A DNA stretch of 64,000 nucleotides from Streptomyces xiamenensis (GCF_000993785.3 NZ_CP009922.3:4836001-4900000); one strand, 5' to 3'; positions 46,387-55,925 are shown, numbered from the stretch's first letter. Program-made: numbers and translations. Notes: generated by a model from the letters alone, not told the origin.

Positions 46387-46809
46387 ATGTTGCGAACCAT
46401 GTTCAAGTCCAAGATCCACCGGGCCACGGTGACCCAGGCCGACCTGCACTACGTGGGGTCGGTAACCGTGGACGCGGAGCTGATGGAGGCCGCCGATCTG
46501 CTGGCCGGTGAGCTGGTGCACATCGTCGACATCACCAACGGCAGCCGGCTGGAGACCTATGTGATCGAGGGCGAGCGCGGCTCGGGCGTCATCGGGATCA
46601 ACGGGGCGGCGGCGCATCTGGTGCAGCCGGGCGATCTGGTGATCCTCATCTCGTACGCGCAGGTGGACGACGCCGAGGCGCGGTCGCTGCGGCCCCGCGT
46701 GGTGCACGTCGACGCGGACAACCGGGTGGTGTCCCTGGGCGCCGACCCCTCGGAGCCGGTGCCGGGCGGGGACGCCGTACGCGGCCCGCTGGCCGTGCCG
46801 CGCGCCTGA
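46387..46809 (+). CDS. panD: Aspartate 1-decarboxylase
   Basis: The product has 140 aa. It makes beta-alanine for pantothenate and CoA. The pyruvoyl enzyme cleaves itself between G24 and S25 in HYVGSVTVD, giving the active-site pyruvoyl from S25. Other family blocks are KIHRATVTQADL and GVIGINGAAAHL. ATG 46387 follows CCAGGAG. It is not next to panB/panC here. It ends in the hairpin at 46824. Confidence 0.96.
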   Translation: MLRTMFKSKIHRATVTQADLHYVGSVTVDAELMEAADLLAGELVHIVDITNGSRLETYVIEGERGSGVIGINGAAAHLVQPGDLVILISYAQVDDAEARSLRPRVVHVDADNRVVSLGADPSEPVPGGDAVRGPLAVPRA

Positions 46810-46823
46810 CCCATCTCCGGACA

Positions 46824-46873
46824 CGAACGGGCCCCGTGCCCTCCGCCGCGGCGGAGGGCACGGGGCCCGTTCG
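46824..46873 (+). terminator. Bidirectional hairpin terminator after panD
   Basis: A perfect 23-bp stem (46824-46846 with 46851-46873) closes the loop CGCG. It separates convergent panD and the trypsin-like lipoprotein gene, whose stop is just beyond it. Confidence 0.9.
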
Positions 46874-46884
46874 ATGTGCCGGGG

Positions 46885-48078
46885 TCAGCGGCCGGCGCCG
46901 CTGCTCACGTGGTCCAGCACCGCCTGGGCCTCGCTCTCCAGGCGCGGGCCCGCCAGCCAGGTGCTCTCCATCGGGCCGATGGAGTTGACCGAGATCAGCT
47001 TGGGGTCGTTGCTCGCGTCCCAGCGGATCCAGGGGCCGCCGGAGGAACCGCCGGTCATGGTGCAGCCGGCCCAGTACATCCCGGGCATGGTGTCGTCCAG
47101 GGACAGCCGGGAGGGGTTGTCCGTGCAGTTGTACATGAGGTTGCCGTCGTAGGGGTCGGCGGCGGGGAAGCCGTAGAGGGTGACATCGCCCAGGCCGGAG
47201 ACGGCGGGGGCGCCGAAGTCGATCTCGATGGCGTTGCCGACGGTCTCCTCGAGGGACTGCTCGGAGCCGTTCTCGTTGCTCACCTCGAGGATGGCGAAGT
47301 CACCGGGCGCGCCGCCGCCGCCCATCGCGGTGCCGTTGTCGATCCAGTACTGGGTGGTCGAGACGTAGTCGGCCCAGTAGACGCCGTAGGGAGCCATCTC
47401 CTCGTACGCGGCGCTGTACGGGTCGGGGGAGCCGTTGTTGTTGAAGGCCGGGACGAAGGCGATGTTGCGGAACCAGCCGCCCTCGGTGCCGGCGTGCACA
47501 CAGTGCCCGGCGGTGGCCACCAGGTTGGACTGACCGGGCCGGTTGGGGTCCTTCACCACGGTGCCTGAGCAGACCATGGATCCCTCGGGGGCGTCGAAGA
47601 ACACCTTGCCGATCGGCGCCGCGTTGTCCGTGTAGGGGAAGGCGACCTGCTCGGCCTCCACCGGGAACGGCTCGGAGTCGGTGATCCCGCGGTCGGACTC
47701 GGGGTCGTCGTTCTGCGGCGGGTTGACGTCTTCCTGGATCTCGTCGTCGTCGATCGCCTGGTCGGGGTCCTGGGCCTCCTCCATGCGGTCGGAGTCCCAC
47801 AGGCCCTCGATGATCGGGTTGAAGAACTCACCGATGTCACGCACCCACGTGTCGGTGTCCCAGTCCTCCCAGCCACCGTTGATCCAGGCTTCGAGGTCGA
47901 CGTCGAAGGGCAGGTTGTCCAGCAGGTCCTGGACCTCGGTGCCGTCGCTGGGCTTGGCGTCGTTGCTTGCGTCGTCATCGCCGTTGCAGGCGGTGGCGGT
48001 GAGCGCGAGTGCGGCCGCCATGGCCGTGGCGGCCAGGGTGGTGCGGCGGCGTCCGAACCGCCCGCGTATCGATGACAT
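46885..48078 (-). CDS. Trypsin-like serine protease lipoprotein
   Basis: The product has 397 aa. The signal peptide (GRRRTTLAATAMAAALALTA) ends in lipobox TATAC with C31. An acidic Asp/Glu/Trp-rich region of about 110 residues follows, then a trypsin fold with catalytic H192 (TAGHC), D260 (GDFAIL) and S346 (GGSSGGPW). Cysteines C170/C193 fit the His-loop disulphide. The enzyme is anchored on the outer face of the membrane. The acidic stretch may be a propeptide or spacer. The substrate is not known. The 308 bp upstream hold an inverted repeat at 48139-48169. Confidence 0.88.
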   Translation of the reverse strand: MSSIRGRFGRRRTTLAATAMAAALALTATACNGDDDASNDAKPSDGTEVQDLLDNLPFDVDLEAWINGGWEDWDTDTWVRDIGEFFNPIIEGLWDSDRMEEAQDPDQAIDDDEIQEDVNPPQNDDPESDRGITDSEPFPVEAEQVAFPYTDNAAPIGKVFFDAPEGSMVCSGTVVKDPNRPGQSNLVATAGHCVHAGTEGGWFRNIAFVPAFNNNGSPDPYSAAYEEMAPYGVYWADYVSTTQYWIDNGTAMGGGGAPGDFAILEVSNENGSEQSLEETVGNAIEIDFGAPAVSGLGDVTLYGFPAADPYDGNLMYNCTDNPSRLSLDDTMPGMYWAGCTMTGGSSGGPWIRWDASNDPKLISVNSIGPMESTWLAGPRLESEAQAVLDHVSSGAGR

Positions 48079-48386
48079 GCGTGAACTCCCCCGGAGTCAT
48101 GTGGCTTGGTGCGTTTTGTCATGTGCCCCGCGACAGCGCGGGAGCACCCCCACTATGCAGGTGCTCCCGTAGACGGTGGTCACGGGGTCCCCGGTTCCGG
48201 CCACATGTGCGGGCGGGCACGGGCGGTTCTGCCGGTTCCGCGTAAATGATCTTGTCGCAGGCCGTGTTCCGGCCGCCGTCGCGTCGTTACTCCCTATGCG
48301 GCTGGATGCCGCAGACATGACAGACACCAATGGCCGAAGGAGGGAGGCGCGGCGGCTCATCCCCGGCTCGCGCGCGCCGAACACCG
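48079..48386. other. 308-bp divergent intergenic region
   Basis: Between the protease gene and the siderophore genes. It holds an inverted repeat CGGGAGCACC (48139-48148) with 48160-48169 and an 11-nt loop, about 60-90 bp upstream of the protease start. No iron-box (TTAGGTTAGGCTAACCTAA type) was found by eye. A short frame from ATG 48317 looks non-coding. Confidence 0.5.
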
Positions 48387-50321
48387 ATGAACGCACGCCC
48401 CCGCCCGGAGCGCAGCCCGGACCGCGAGCGTGAGCCGGTGCGCCAACGGCTGGCCCGGCTGATGGAGCCGGCGATCCCGGGACACCGCCGCCCCCTGGAC
48501 TCCGAGACCGGGCCGGGCGCCGCCGTACCCCCCTCGCTCACCGCCGACCCGCTGGAGCAGCCGGACCCCGAGCTGGCCGCCGACGCCGCCGGTACCGAGA
48601 ACCTGCTGCGCTGCTGGGTACGGGAGACCGGCGTGGAGCGTCCGGCCGACGGCGAACTGCGGCTGCCGCTCACCGCCTCCGGCAGCACCCTGCGCGTGCC
48701 CGTGCGCTACTGGTCGCCCACCGGCTGGCACCGCTTCGGCCCCGCGGCGCTGGACCCCGCCCCGGCCGGCGCCGCCCCGGTGGACTCCGCCACCCTCGCC
48801 GCGCTGCTCGCCCGGGAGGGGGTGGCCGGCGCGCACGGCGCGCGAGGCGTACGCGAGTCGATCGCGCTGGTCGGCCGGGTCGCCGACTCCGTACAGCGCA
48901 CCGCCGTCTTCCTCACCGAGCGCCGCGCGGAACCCGGCTCCGCCGCCCACGCGGACGCCTTCCTGGAGGGCGAACAGGCCCTGCTGCTCGGCCATCCGCT
49001 GCATCCCACCCCCAAGAGCCGCGAGGGGCTCGCCGGTGCCGAGGCCCGCCGGTACTCCCCGGAGCTGCGCGGCTCCTTCGCGCTGCACTGGCTCGCCGTC
49101 GACCGGGAGCTGCTGGCCACCGACTCCGCCTGGCACGCGGGCGACGGCACCATCACCGCGGCGCCCGAACTCGCCGCCCGGCTCGCCGGTTCCGCACTGC
49201 CGCTGCCCAAGGGCACCGCACCCCTGCCACTGCACCCCTGGCAGGCCCGCGACGTGCTGCACCGCCCGGCCGTCGCCGCGCTGGTCGCCGCCGGCGCGCT
49301 GCACGACCTGGGCGAACACGGCGCTCCGTGGCACCCGACCTCCTCGGTGCGTACGGTGCACCGCCCCGGCACGCCGTTCATGCTCAAGCTCTCGCTCGGG
49401 CTGAGCATCACCAACTCCCGGCGGGAGAACCTCCGCAAGGAACTGCACCGGGGCGTGGAAGTGCACCGGCTGCTCGGCAGCGGCCTGGGTGATCAGTGGC
49501 GTGCGGCCTTCCCCGAAGGTCCCGGCTTCGACATCGTGCGCGACCCCGCCTACCTCGCGGTGGACGACGAGAGCGGCGCCCCGGTACCGGGCCTGGACAC
49601 CCTGCTGCGGCACAACCCCTTCACGCCCGCGGACGACCCGGTGTGTCTGGCCGGGCTGACCGCGCCGCGTCCCTGGCCGGGCGCCGGACCGTACCGGCTG
49701 CGTTCCCGGCTCGCCGATGTCGTGGGCACCCTGGCCGAACGCGGCGGCCGCGGGGTCGCCTCGGTCTCCGCCGAGTGGTTCCTGCGCTATCTGCAGACGG
49801 TGGTCCGGCCCATCCTGTGGCTGGACGCGCAGGCCGGCGTCGCCCTGGAGGCCCACCAGCAGAACACCCTGGTGCTGCTGGACGCCGAGGGCTGGCCGGT
49901 GGGCGGCCGCTACCGCGACAATCAGGGCTACTACTTCCGCGAGTCGGCCCGGGAGGCACTCCAGCGCCGACTCCCCGGCATCGGTGAGCGGTCCGACACC
50001 TTCGTCAGCGACCAGGTCACCGATGAGCGCTTCGCCTACTACCTCGGTATCAACAATGTGCTCGGCCTGATCGGTGCCTTCGGCTCACAGCGCCTTGCGG
50101 ACGAGGCGCTGCTGCTCGCCGCGTTCCGCCGTTTCCTCGGCGGCCTGGCCACCGGCCGGGGCGAGCCGGTCTCCCCGCTCGCCGGCCACCTCCTGGACAG
50201 CGCCACCCTGCGCTGCAAGGGCAATCTGCTCACCCGGCTGCGCGGCCTGGACGAACTCGTGGGCCCGGTCGACGGCCAGTCCGTGTACGTCACGCTCCCC
50301 AACCCCCTCACCACCTGCTAG
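48387..50321 (+). CDS. IucA/IucC-type NRPS-independent siderophore synthetase, first
   Basis: The product has about 644 aa. It condenses a carboxylate with an amine or alcohol at the cost of ATP. Family motifs are LPLHPWQARDVL, MLKLSLGLSITNSRRENLRK (ATP-binding) and ALEAHQQNTLVLL followed by RYRDNQGYYFRES. ATG 48387 is used; ATG 48330 in the same frame is possible, and neither has a strong ribosome site. The gene leads a three-gene unit with an acetyltransferase and a second synthetase. S. coelicolor has a comparable orphan siderophore locus just before dinG/lexA. Product unknown. Confidence 0.87.
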   Translation: MNARPRPERSPDREREPVRQRLARLMEPAIPGHRRPLDSETGPGAAVPPSLTADPLEQPDPELAADAAGTENLLRCWVRETGVERPADGELRLPLTASGSTLRVPVRYWSPTGWHRFGPAALDPAPAGAAPVDSATLAALLAREGVAGAHGARGVRESIALVGRVADSVQRTAVFLTERRAEPGSAAHADAFLEGEQALLLGHPLHPTPKSREGLAGAEARRYSPELRGSFALHWLAVDRELLATDSAWHAGDGTITAAPELAARLAGSALPLPKGTAPLPLHPWQARDVLHRPAVAALVAAGALHDLGEHGAPWHPTSSVRTVHRPGTPFMLKLSLGLSITNSRRENLRKELHRGVEVHRLLGSGLGDQWRAAFPEGPGFDIVRDPAYLAVDDESGAPVPGLDTLLRHNPFTPADDPVCLAGLTAPRPWPGAGPYRLRSRLADVVGTLAERGGRGVASVSAEWFLRYLQTVVRPILWLDAQAGVALEAHQQNTLVLLDAEGWPVGGRYRDNQGYYFRESAREALQRRLPGIGERSDTFVSDQVTDERFAYYLGINNVLGLIGAFGSQRLADEALLLAAFRRFLGGLATGRGEPVSPLAGHLLDSATLRCKGNLLTRLRGLDELVGPVDGQSVYVTLPNPLTTC

Positions 50322-50330
50322 GAGGCGCCC

Positions 50331-50951
50331 GTGTCCATCCGCGAACCGGGCTGCGAGGACACCCTGGAACTGGAGCTGCCGCGCCCCGCCGCGCCCGCCC
50401 CACCGGTCGGTGCCATCGGTGACTGGGGCCCGGCCGGCACCGCGGGCGGGGAGTTCCGGCTGCTGCCGGTGGACCCGGAGCGCGACCTGGATCTCATCAC
50501 CGGGTGGATGAACGACCCGGCGGTGGACCGCTACTGGGCGCTGGCGGGCCCGCGCGAGCGCACCGCCGCGCACGTCGGAGCCCAGCTGGCGGGCGACGGC
50601 CGCAGCGTGCCGTGCCTGGGTCTGCTGGACGGGCGGCCGATGAGCTACTGGGAGATCTACCGGGCCGATCTCGATCCGCTCGCCCACCACTACCCGGCGC
50701 TGCCCGAGGACACCGGGCTGCACCTGCTGATCGGCGCGGGCCGGGACCGCGGCCGCGGACTCGGCGCCGAACTGCTGCGCGCGGTGTGCGAGCTGGTGCT
50801 GCGGAACCGGCCGCGGAGCGGGCGGATCGTCGCCGAGCCCGATGTCCGCAACGCCGCCTCCATCGCGGCCTTCCGCGGCGCCGGTTTCCGCAAGACGGCC
50901 GAGGCCGACCTGCCGGACAAGCGCGCCGTGATCATGCTCCGGGACCGCTGA
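50331..50951 (+). CDS. GNAT acyltransferase, siderophore-associated (IucB/RimL-like)
   Basis: The product has 206 aa. After a 40-residue leader the GNAT fold runs FRLLPVDPERDLDLITGWMN, SYWEIYRADLDPLAHHYPAL and GLHLLIGAGRDRGRGLGAELL (the acyl-CoA loop RGRGLG). This form is typical of enzymes that acylate hydroxylated lysine or another amine in siderophore building blocks. GTG 50331 has AGGAGG 5 nt upstream and starts 9 nt after the first synthetase gene, so they form one unit. Confidence 0.85.
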   Translation: MSIREPGCEDTLELELPRPAAPAPPVGAIGDWGPAGTAGGEFRLLPVDPERDLDLITGWMNDPAVDRYWALAGPRERTAAHVGAQLAGDGRSVPCLGLLDGRPMSYWEIYRADLDPLAHHYPALPEDTGLHLLIGAGRDRGRGLGAELLRAVCELVLRNRPRSGRIVAEPDVRNAASIAAFRGAGFRKTAEADLPDKRAVIMLRDR

Positions 50952-50993
50952 GCGCGGATCCCGGCCGTCCATGTCCCCGACCGAGGAGTTCCG

Positions 50994-52739
50994 TTGCCCA
51001 TATCCCCCGCGGCCTGGAACGACGCCGCGCGACAGTTGCTCGCCAAGATGCTCGCCGAGTTCGCCTACGAGGGCATCATCACCCCGGAGCCGGACGGCGC
51101 GGCCGGCCCCGGCGCGTACCGGCTGCCGGTCGCCCCCGGCACCGTCTACTGCTTCCGGGCCGACCGCGGCGCGTACGGCCACTGGCGCGTCGATCCGGCG
51201 TCGCTGCCCGCCGACGCCGACCCGCTCGCCTTCGTCGCCGCCGCCCACGACACCGTGCTCGGCCTCAGCGGCGACACCCTGGGCCATCTGCTGCGCGAAC
51301 TCACCGCCACCCTCAGCGCCGACGTGGTGCTCGCCGAGGAGGCGCTCACCGCCGCCGAGCTGGCCGATCTCGACTACGCCGCGCTGGAGGGCCGCCAGGG
51401 AGGACATCCGTGGCTGGTCGCCAACAAGGGCCGGGTCGGGTTCTCGGCGGGGGACGCGGCCCGCTGGGCGCCGGAGGCGCGCACCCCGCGCGCGCTGCCC
51501 TGGCTCGCGGTGCACCGGGACCTCGCCCGCTACCGCGGGGTACCGGCGCTGGCCGACCCCGGGACGCTGTACGCGCAGGAGCTGCCCGAGCCGGTCCGCC
51601 GCGCCTTCACCGAGACCATCGCCGGGGCGGGCAAGGACCCGTCCGACTACCTGTGGCTGCCCGTCCACCCCTGGCAGTGGGACGAGACCATCGCCCCGCT
51701 GTACGCCCCGCAACTCGCGGCGGGCCTGCTGATCGAGCTGCCCAGCGACGGGGAACTGCGGCTGCCGCAGCAGTCGATCAGAACGTTCCTCAACATCAGC
51801 AGGCCCACCGGGCGCAGCGTGAAGCTGCCGCTGTCCATCCTCAACACCCTGGTGTGGCGCGGGCTGCCCACCGAACGGACGCTGGCCGCGCCCGCCGTCA
51901 CCGACTGGATCCACGCGGTACGGGACACCGACCCGTATCTGCGCGAGACACGCGTGATCCTGCTGGGCGAGACGGCCTCGGTGACTGTCGCGCACCCGCT
52001 GTACGACCGGCTGCCGCAGGTGCCCTACCAGTTCCGGGAGCTGCTGGGCTGCATCTGGCGGGAGCCGATCGGGCCGGAGCTTGCCGCGGGGGAGCGGGCC
52101 CGTACCCTGGCGGCGCTGCTCCAGCGGGGACGGGACGGCCGGGCACTGACGGCGGAGCTGGTGGGCCGCTCGGGGCTCCCCGCGGACGTCTGGCTGAAGC
52201 GGCTGTTCGCGGCGCTGCTGCCCCCGCTGCTGCACTTCCTGTACCGGTACGGCACGGTCTTCTCGCCGCACGGGGAGAACGCGATCGTGGTCTTCGACGA
52301 GCACGAGGCGCCGGTACGGCTGGCGGTGAAGGACTTCGTGGACGATGTGAACCTGAGCGCCGAGCCGCTGCCGGAGTTCGACGGCATCCCGCACGAGGTG
52401 CGCGAGGTGCTGCTGACCGAACCTGCGGACTTCCTGCCGCAGTTCATCCACTCCGGGCTGTTCGTCGGAGTCTTCCGCTATCTGGCGCCCCTGTGCGAGG
52501 AACAGCTCGGCGTGAGCGAGGACGACTTCTGGTCACTCGTACGGGCGGAGATTCTCCGCTACCAGCGGCGCTTCCCCGAACTGAAGAACCGTTTCGACGC
52601 CTTCGAGCTCCTGGCCCCGCGGATCCAGCGGCTGTGCCTGAACCGCAACCGGCTCCATCTGGACGGTTACCGGGACCGCGCGCAGCGGCCGCACGCCGCG
52701 ATCGACGGCACGGTGGCGAACCCGCTGCACTCCGGCTGA
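50994..52739 (+). CDS. IucA/IucC-type NRPS-independent siderophore synthetase, second
   Basis: The product has 581 aa. Motifs are WLPVHPWQWDETI, RSVKLPLSILNTLVW, FSPHGENAIVVFDEH and LAVKDFVDDVNLS, as in DesD/IucC. It differs from the first synthetase, so the two probably act in sequence on different ends of the acceptor. TTG 50994 is used, with CGAGGAG 7 nt upstream; no better start lies nearby. It lies 42 bp after the acetyltransferase gene. No amine-forming decarboxylase, hydroxylase or exporter gene is present in this window. Confidence 0.87.
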   Translation: MPISPAAWNDAARQLLAKMLAEFAYEGIITPEPDGAAGPGAYRLPVAPGTVYCFRADRGAYGHWRVDPASLPADADPLAFVAAAHDTVLGLSGDTLGHLLRELTATLSADVVLAEEALTAAELADLDYAALEGRQGGHPWLVANKGRVGFSAGDAARWAPEARTPRALPWLAVHRDLARYRGVPALADPGTLYAQELPEPVRRAFTETIAGAGKDPSDYLWLPVHPWQWDETIAPLYAPQLAAGLLIELPSDGELRLPQQSIRTFLNISRPTGRSVKLPLSILNTLVWRGLPTERTLAAPAVTDWIHAVRDTDPYLRETRVILLGETASVTVAHPLYDRLPQVPYQFRELLGCIWREPIGPELAAGERARTLAALLQRGRDGRALTAELVGRSGLPADVWLKRLFAALLPPLLHFLYRYGTVFSPHGENAIVVFDEHEAPVRLAVKDFVDDVNLSAEPLPEFDGIPHEVREVLLTEPADFLPQFIHSGLFVGVFRYLAPLCEEQLGVSEDDFWSLVRAEILRYQRRFPELKNRFDAFELLAPRIQRLCLNRNRLHLDGYRDRAQRPHAAIDGTVANPLHSG

Positions 52740-52789
52740 GGCCGATGACCGACGGCACTGTCAGTGGTGCCACGTAAGGTGGCTGGCCT

Positions 52790-54828
52790 ATGACTGTCAC
52801 ATCCGGGGGGCCGGCCCTCACCGACCTGCTGCACGCTGCCGTGACCGCCGTCGGCGGCAGCGAGCGGCCCGGCCAGATCGCGATGGCCGAGGCCGTCGCG
52901 GAAGCGATCGAAGGCGGCACGCACCTGCTGGCGCAGGCGGGCACCGGCACCGGGAAGTCCCTGGGGTATCTGGTGCCCGCGCTCGCCGGTGGCGACCGGG
53001 TCGTGGTGGCCACGGCGACGCTGGCGCTGCAACGGCAGCTGGTGGAGCGCGATCTTCCGCGCACGGTGGAGGCGCTGCGTCCGCTGCTGCGCCGCCGCCC
53101 CGAGTTCGCCACCCTCAAGGGGCGGGCCAACTATCTGTGCCTGCACCGGCTGCACGAGGGGGCGCCGCAGGAGGAGGACCAGGGCCTCTTCGACCCTCCC
53201 CCAGACTTCGTCCGGGGGACCCCCATCGAGGCCCGGCCGCTGCCGCCGAGCGCGGGGGCGGCGGCCCCAGCAGCAAGCTGGGCAAGGATCTGCTGCGCCT
53301 TCGGGACTGGGCGGACGAGTCCGAGACCGGCGACCGGGACGAGCTGGCCCCGGGCGTCTCCGATCGCGCCTGGTCGCAGGTGTCGGTCTCCTCCCGGGAG
53401 TGCCTGGGTGCGAGCAAGTGCGCCTACGGTGCCGAATGCTTCGCCGAGGCGGCGCGCGAGCGCGCCAAGGTGGCCGATGTCATCGTGACGAACCACGCGC
53501 TGCTGGCGATCGACGCCATCGAGGGCGCGCCGGTGCTCCCGGGTCACGAGGTGCTGATCGTGGACGAGGCGCACGAGCTGGTCTCCCGGGTCACGGGGGT
53601 GGCCACCGGTGAGCTGAACCCCGGTGGTGTCGGCCGGGCCGTGCGCCGGGCCGCGAAGATCGTGGACGAGAAGGCGGCGGACGCGATGCTCACCGCGTCC
53701 GAGACCTTCGAGCGGCTGATGGAGACGGCGGAGCCGGGCCGGCTGACCGAGCTGCCCGAGGACCTGGCCTACGCCCTGGTGGCCCTGCGGGACGCGGCGC
53801 GCACCGTGATCACCGTGCTGGGCGCCACCCGGGACAGCTCGCTGAGCGACGAGGACGCGGTGCGCAAGCAGGCGCTGGCCTCGGTGGAGCATGTGCACGA
53901 GGTCGCCGAGCGGCTGGTGGAGAGCTCCGAGTTCGACGTCATCTGGTGCGAGCGCCACGACCGTTACGGGTCCTCGCTGCGAGTGGCGCCGCTGTCGGTG
54001 TCGGGGCTGCTGCGCGAGAAGCTGTTCACGGAGCGGTCGGTGGTGCTGACCTCGGCCACCCTCAAGCTGGGCGGCGACTTCAACGGCGTGGGGGCCTCGC
54101 TGGGGCTGGCACCCGAGGGAGCACACGGCGAGGACTCCCCGGAGTGGAGGGGCCTGGACGTGGGCTCCCCCTTCGACTACCCCAAGCAGGGGATTCTCTA
54201 TGTGGCCAAGCATCTGGCGACCCCGGGCCGGGAGGGCAGCCGCGGGGACATGCTGGATGAGCTGGCCGAGTTGATCGAGGCGGCGGGCGGGCGCACGCTG
54301 GGTCTCTTCTCCTCGATGCGGGCGGCGCAGGCGGCGGCCGAGGAGCTGCGCGGGCGGCTGGAGACGCCGATTCTGCTCCAGGGCGAGGAGACGCTGGGGG
54401 AGCTGATCCGTGCCTTCGCCGAGGACGCGCCCACCTGTCTGTTCGGCACGCTGTCGCTGTGGCAGGGCGTAGATGTGCCCGGGCCCAGCTGTCAGTTGGT
54501 GGTCATGGACCGCATCCCGTTCCCCCGGCCGGACGATCCGCTGCTCAGCGCGCGGCAGAAGGCCGTGGAGGAGGCGGGGGGCAACGGGTTCATGGCGGTG
54601 GCCGCGACCCACGCGGCGCTGCTGATGGCGCAGGGCGCGGGCCGGCTGGTGCGGGCCACCGGCGACCGCGGAGTGGTGGCGGTACTGGATCCGCGGCTGG
54701 CGAAGGCGCGGTACGGAGGCTTTCTGCGGTCGTCGATGCCGGATTTCTGGACGACCACAGACCGCAATCAGGTACGGCGCTCCCTGGCGGCGATCGACGC
54801 GGCAGCGCGGAACGCTGCCGCGTCCTGA
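52790..54828 (+). pseudogene. dinG: DinG-type ATP-dependent helicase, frameshifted near residue 135
   Basis: About 680 aa if repaired. The first frame holds AQAGTGTGKSLGYLVPALAG (Walker A) and TATLALQRQLVERDLP, to EEDQGLFD at 53194. The second frame runs from PSSKLGKDLLRLRDWAD at 53266 through the Fe-S-type cysteines (SRECLGASKCAYGAECF), VIVTNHALLA, IVDEAHEL (DEAH) and LFGTLSLWQGVDVPG. Between them lie 71 nt holding a palindrome, probably some 53 nt more than in homologues, with a net frame change. As read the helicase is split. ATG 52790 follows a TAAGGT hexamer at 9 nt. The XPD/DinG family unwinds damaged DNA. Confidence 0.82.
53197..53219. repeat. Palindrome inserted within dinG
   Basis: TCCCCCAGAC (53197-53206) pairs with GTCCGGGGGA (53210-53219) with one mismatch around TTC, followed by CCCCC that can also pair with the G-run. 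The form CTCCCCCAGAC-TTC-GTCCGGGGGACCCCC resembles short palindromic repeats scattered between genes in Streptomyces. No second copy was seen in this window. Confidence 0.62.
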
Positions 54829-54868
54829 GGCGGGCCAGGGAGGGAGAAGGGTGCGGCGCGGGCTCGGA

Positions 54869-55639
54869 TCAGACGCGCCGCATGACGGCGACGACCTTGC
54901 CCAGGATGGTGGCCTCGTCACCGGGGATGGGCTGGTAGGCGGGGTTGTGCGGCAGCAGCCAGACCTGGCCGTCCTCACGGCGGAAGCGCTTGACGGTGGC
55001 CTCGCCGTCGAGCATGGCGGCCACGATGTCGCCGTTCTCGGCGACCGGCTGGCGGCGGACGGTGACCCAGTCACCGTCGCAGATGGCGGCGTCGATCATG
55101 GAGTCGCCGACCACCTTCAGCACGAACAGCTCCCCGTCGCCCACCAGCTGGCGGGGGAGCGGAAAGACGTCCTCGACGGACTCCTCGGCCAGGATCGGGC
55201 CACCGGCGGCGATTCGGCCGACCAGCGGCACATAGGAGGCGGCGGGCTTGCCCGCGGTGTCGGCGGGGGGCGGGGTGGGGGTCTCGGCGCCCCGCACCTC
55301 GTAGGCGCGCGGCCGGTGCGGGTCGCGGCGCAGGAAGCCCTTGCGCTCCAGCGCCATCAGCTGGTGGGCCACCGAGGAGGTGCTGGAGAGCCCCACGGCC
55401 TGGCCGATCTCACGCATGGACGGCGGGTAGCCGCGACGCTGCACCGAGTCACGGATCACCTCGATCACCCGTCGCTGGCGGTCGGTGAGCCCCGAGCTGT
55501 CGGCGCGGATGCCGGGTGGCCGGCCGGGCAGTGACCGTGCGGCGCCGTTCTCCGGGCGCAGTGGCGCGCCGTGCTGTACGGACAGCCGCTCCTGGCGGCG
55601 CTCAGCGGCGGCGATGGCGTCGTCTGCTGCGGTGGTCAT
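54869..55639 (-). CDS. lexA: SOS repressor LexA
   Basis: The product has 256 aa. The N-terminal winged helix is RQRRVIEVIRDSVQRRGYPP and MREIGQAVGLSSTSSVAHQL. The self-cleavage site is A145-G146 in GRIAAGGP, with catalytic S180 (VGDSMID) and K217 (TVKRF). RecA filaments trigger cleavage and open the SOS genes, including recA at 7 kb and lexA itself. ATG 55639 was chosen because an upstream in-frame start would place the operator inside the gene. GAAGGGG lies 6 nt upstream. It converges with dinG. Confidence 0.96.
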   Translation of the reverse strand: MTTAADDAIAAAERRQERLSVQHGAPLRPENGAARSLPGRPPGIRADSSGLTDRQRRVIEVIRDSVQRRGYPPSMREIGQAVGLSSTSSVAHQLMALERKGFLRRDPHRPRAYEVRGAETPTPPPADTAGKPAASYVPLVGRIAAGGPILAEESVEDVFPLPRQLVGDGELFVLKVVGDSMIDAAICDGDWVTVRRQPVAENGDIVAAMLDGEATVKRFRREDGQVWLLPHNPAYQPIPGDEATILGKVVAVMRRV

Positions 55640-55701
55640 GTCGGCCCCTTCGTGGTGGTACTCCCTAGTCACACAACGGTAGTTGCTATCGAAAGGTTGC
55701 G

Positions 55702-55717
55702 CCAAACACACGTTCGA
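55702..55717 (-). promoter_or_regulatory. LexA box upstream of lexA
   Basis: On the reverse strand the site reads TCGAACGTGTGTTTGG, matching TCGAAC-N4-GTTYG. It lies 63 bp before the lexA ATG and indicates autoregulation. It is a better match than the recA box at 6886. Confidence 0.85.
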
Positions 55718-55877
55718 GTGAAATATCGCTGATCAGCTGACGTGATTGGTCACCGAGGTGTATGCGACGGCAACCGGTCACAGGCTGATGCGATAGCCTC
55801 CCATGCGCGCGTCCGCCGCGCATCGCCGCCCACCCCCTTCGCCGCACGACACGCGGCCCGGGTGCGTTCGCGCCGTA

Positions 55878-55925
55878 ACCCTAGATCTAGTGGTTTGATG
55901 ATGCGCGGCATCCCACAAGTTGTGG
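55878..55925 (+). promoter_or_regulatory. Paired NrdR-like boxes upstream of nrdR-nrdJ
   Basis: Two dyads occur: CCCTAGATCTAGTGG (55879-55893, perfect core CTAGATCTAG) and CCACAAGTTGTGG (55913-55925). Their centres are about 33 bp apart, about three helical turns, the spacing typical of NrdR sites. They lie about 150-190 bp before nrdR. NrdR would repress its own operon when dATP is high. A TATGCT hexamer near 55958 could be the -10 element. Confidence 0.68.

Noticed and set aside
48079..48386. Iron-box for the siderophore genes
   Set aside because: No TTAGGTTAGGCTAACCTAA-like site could be found by eye on either strand.
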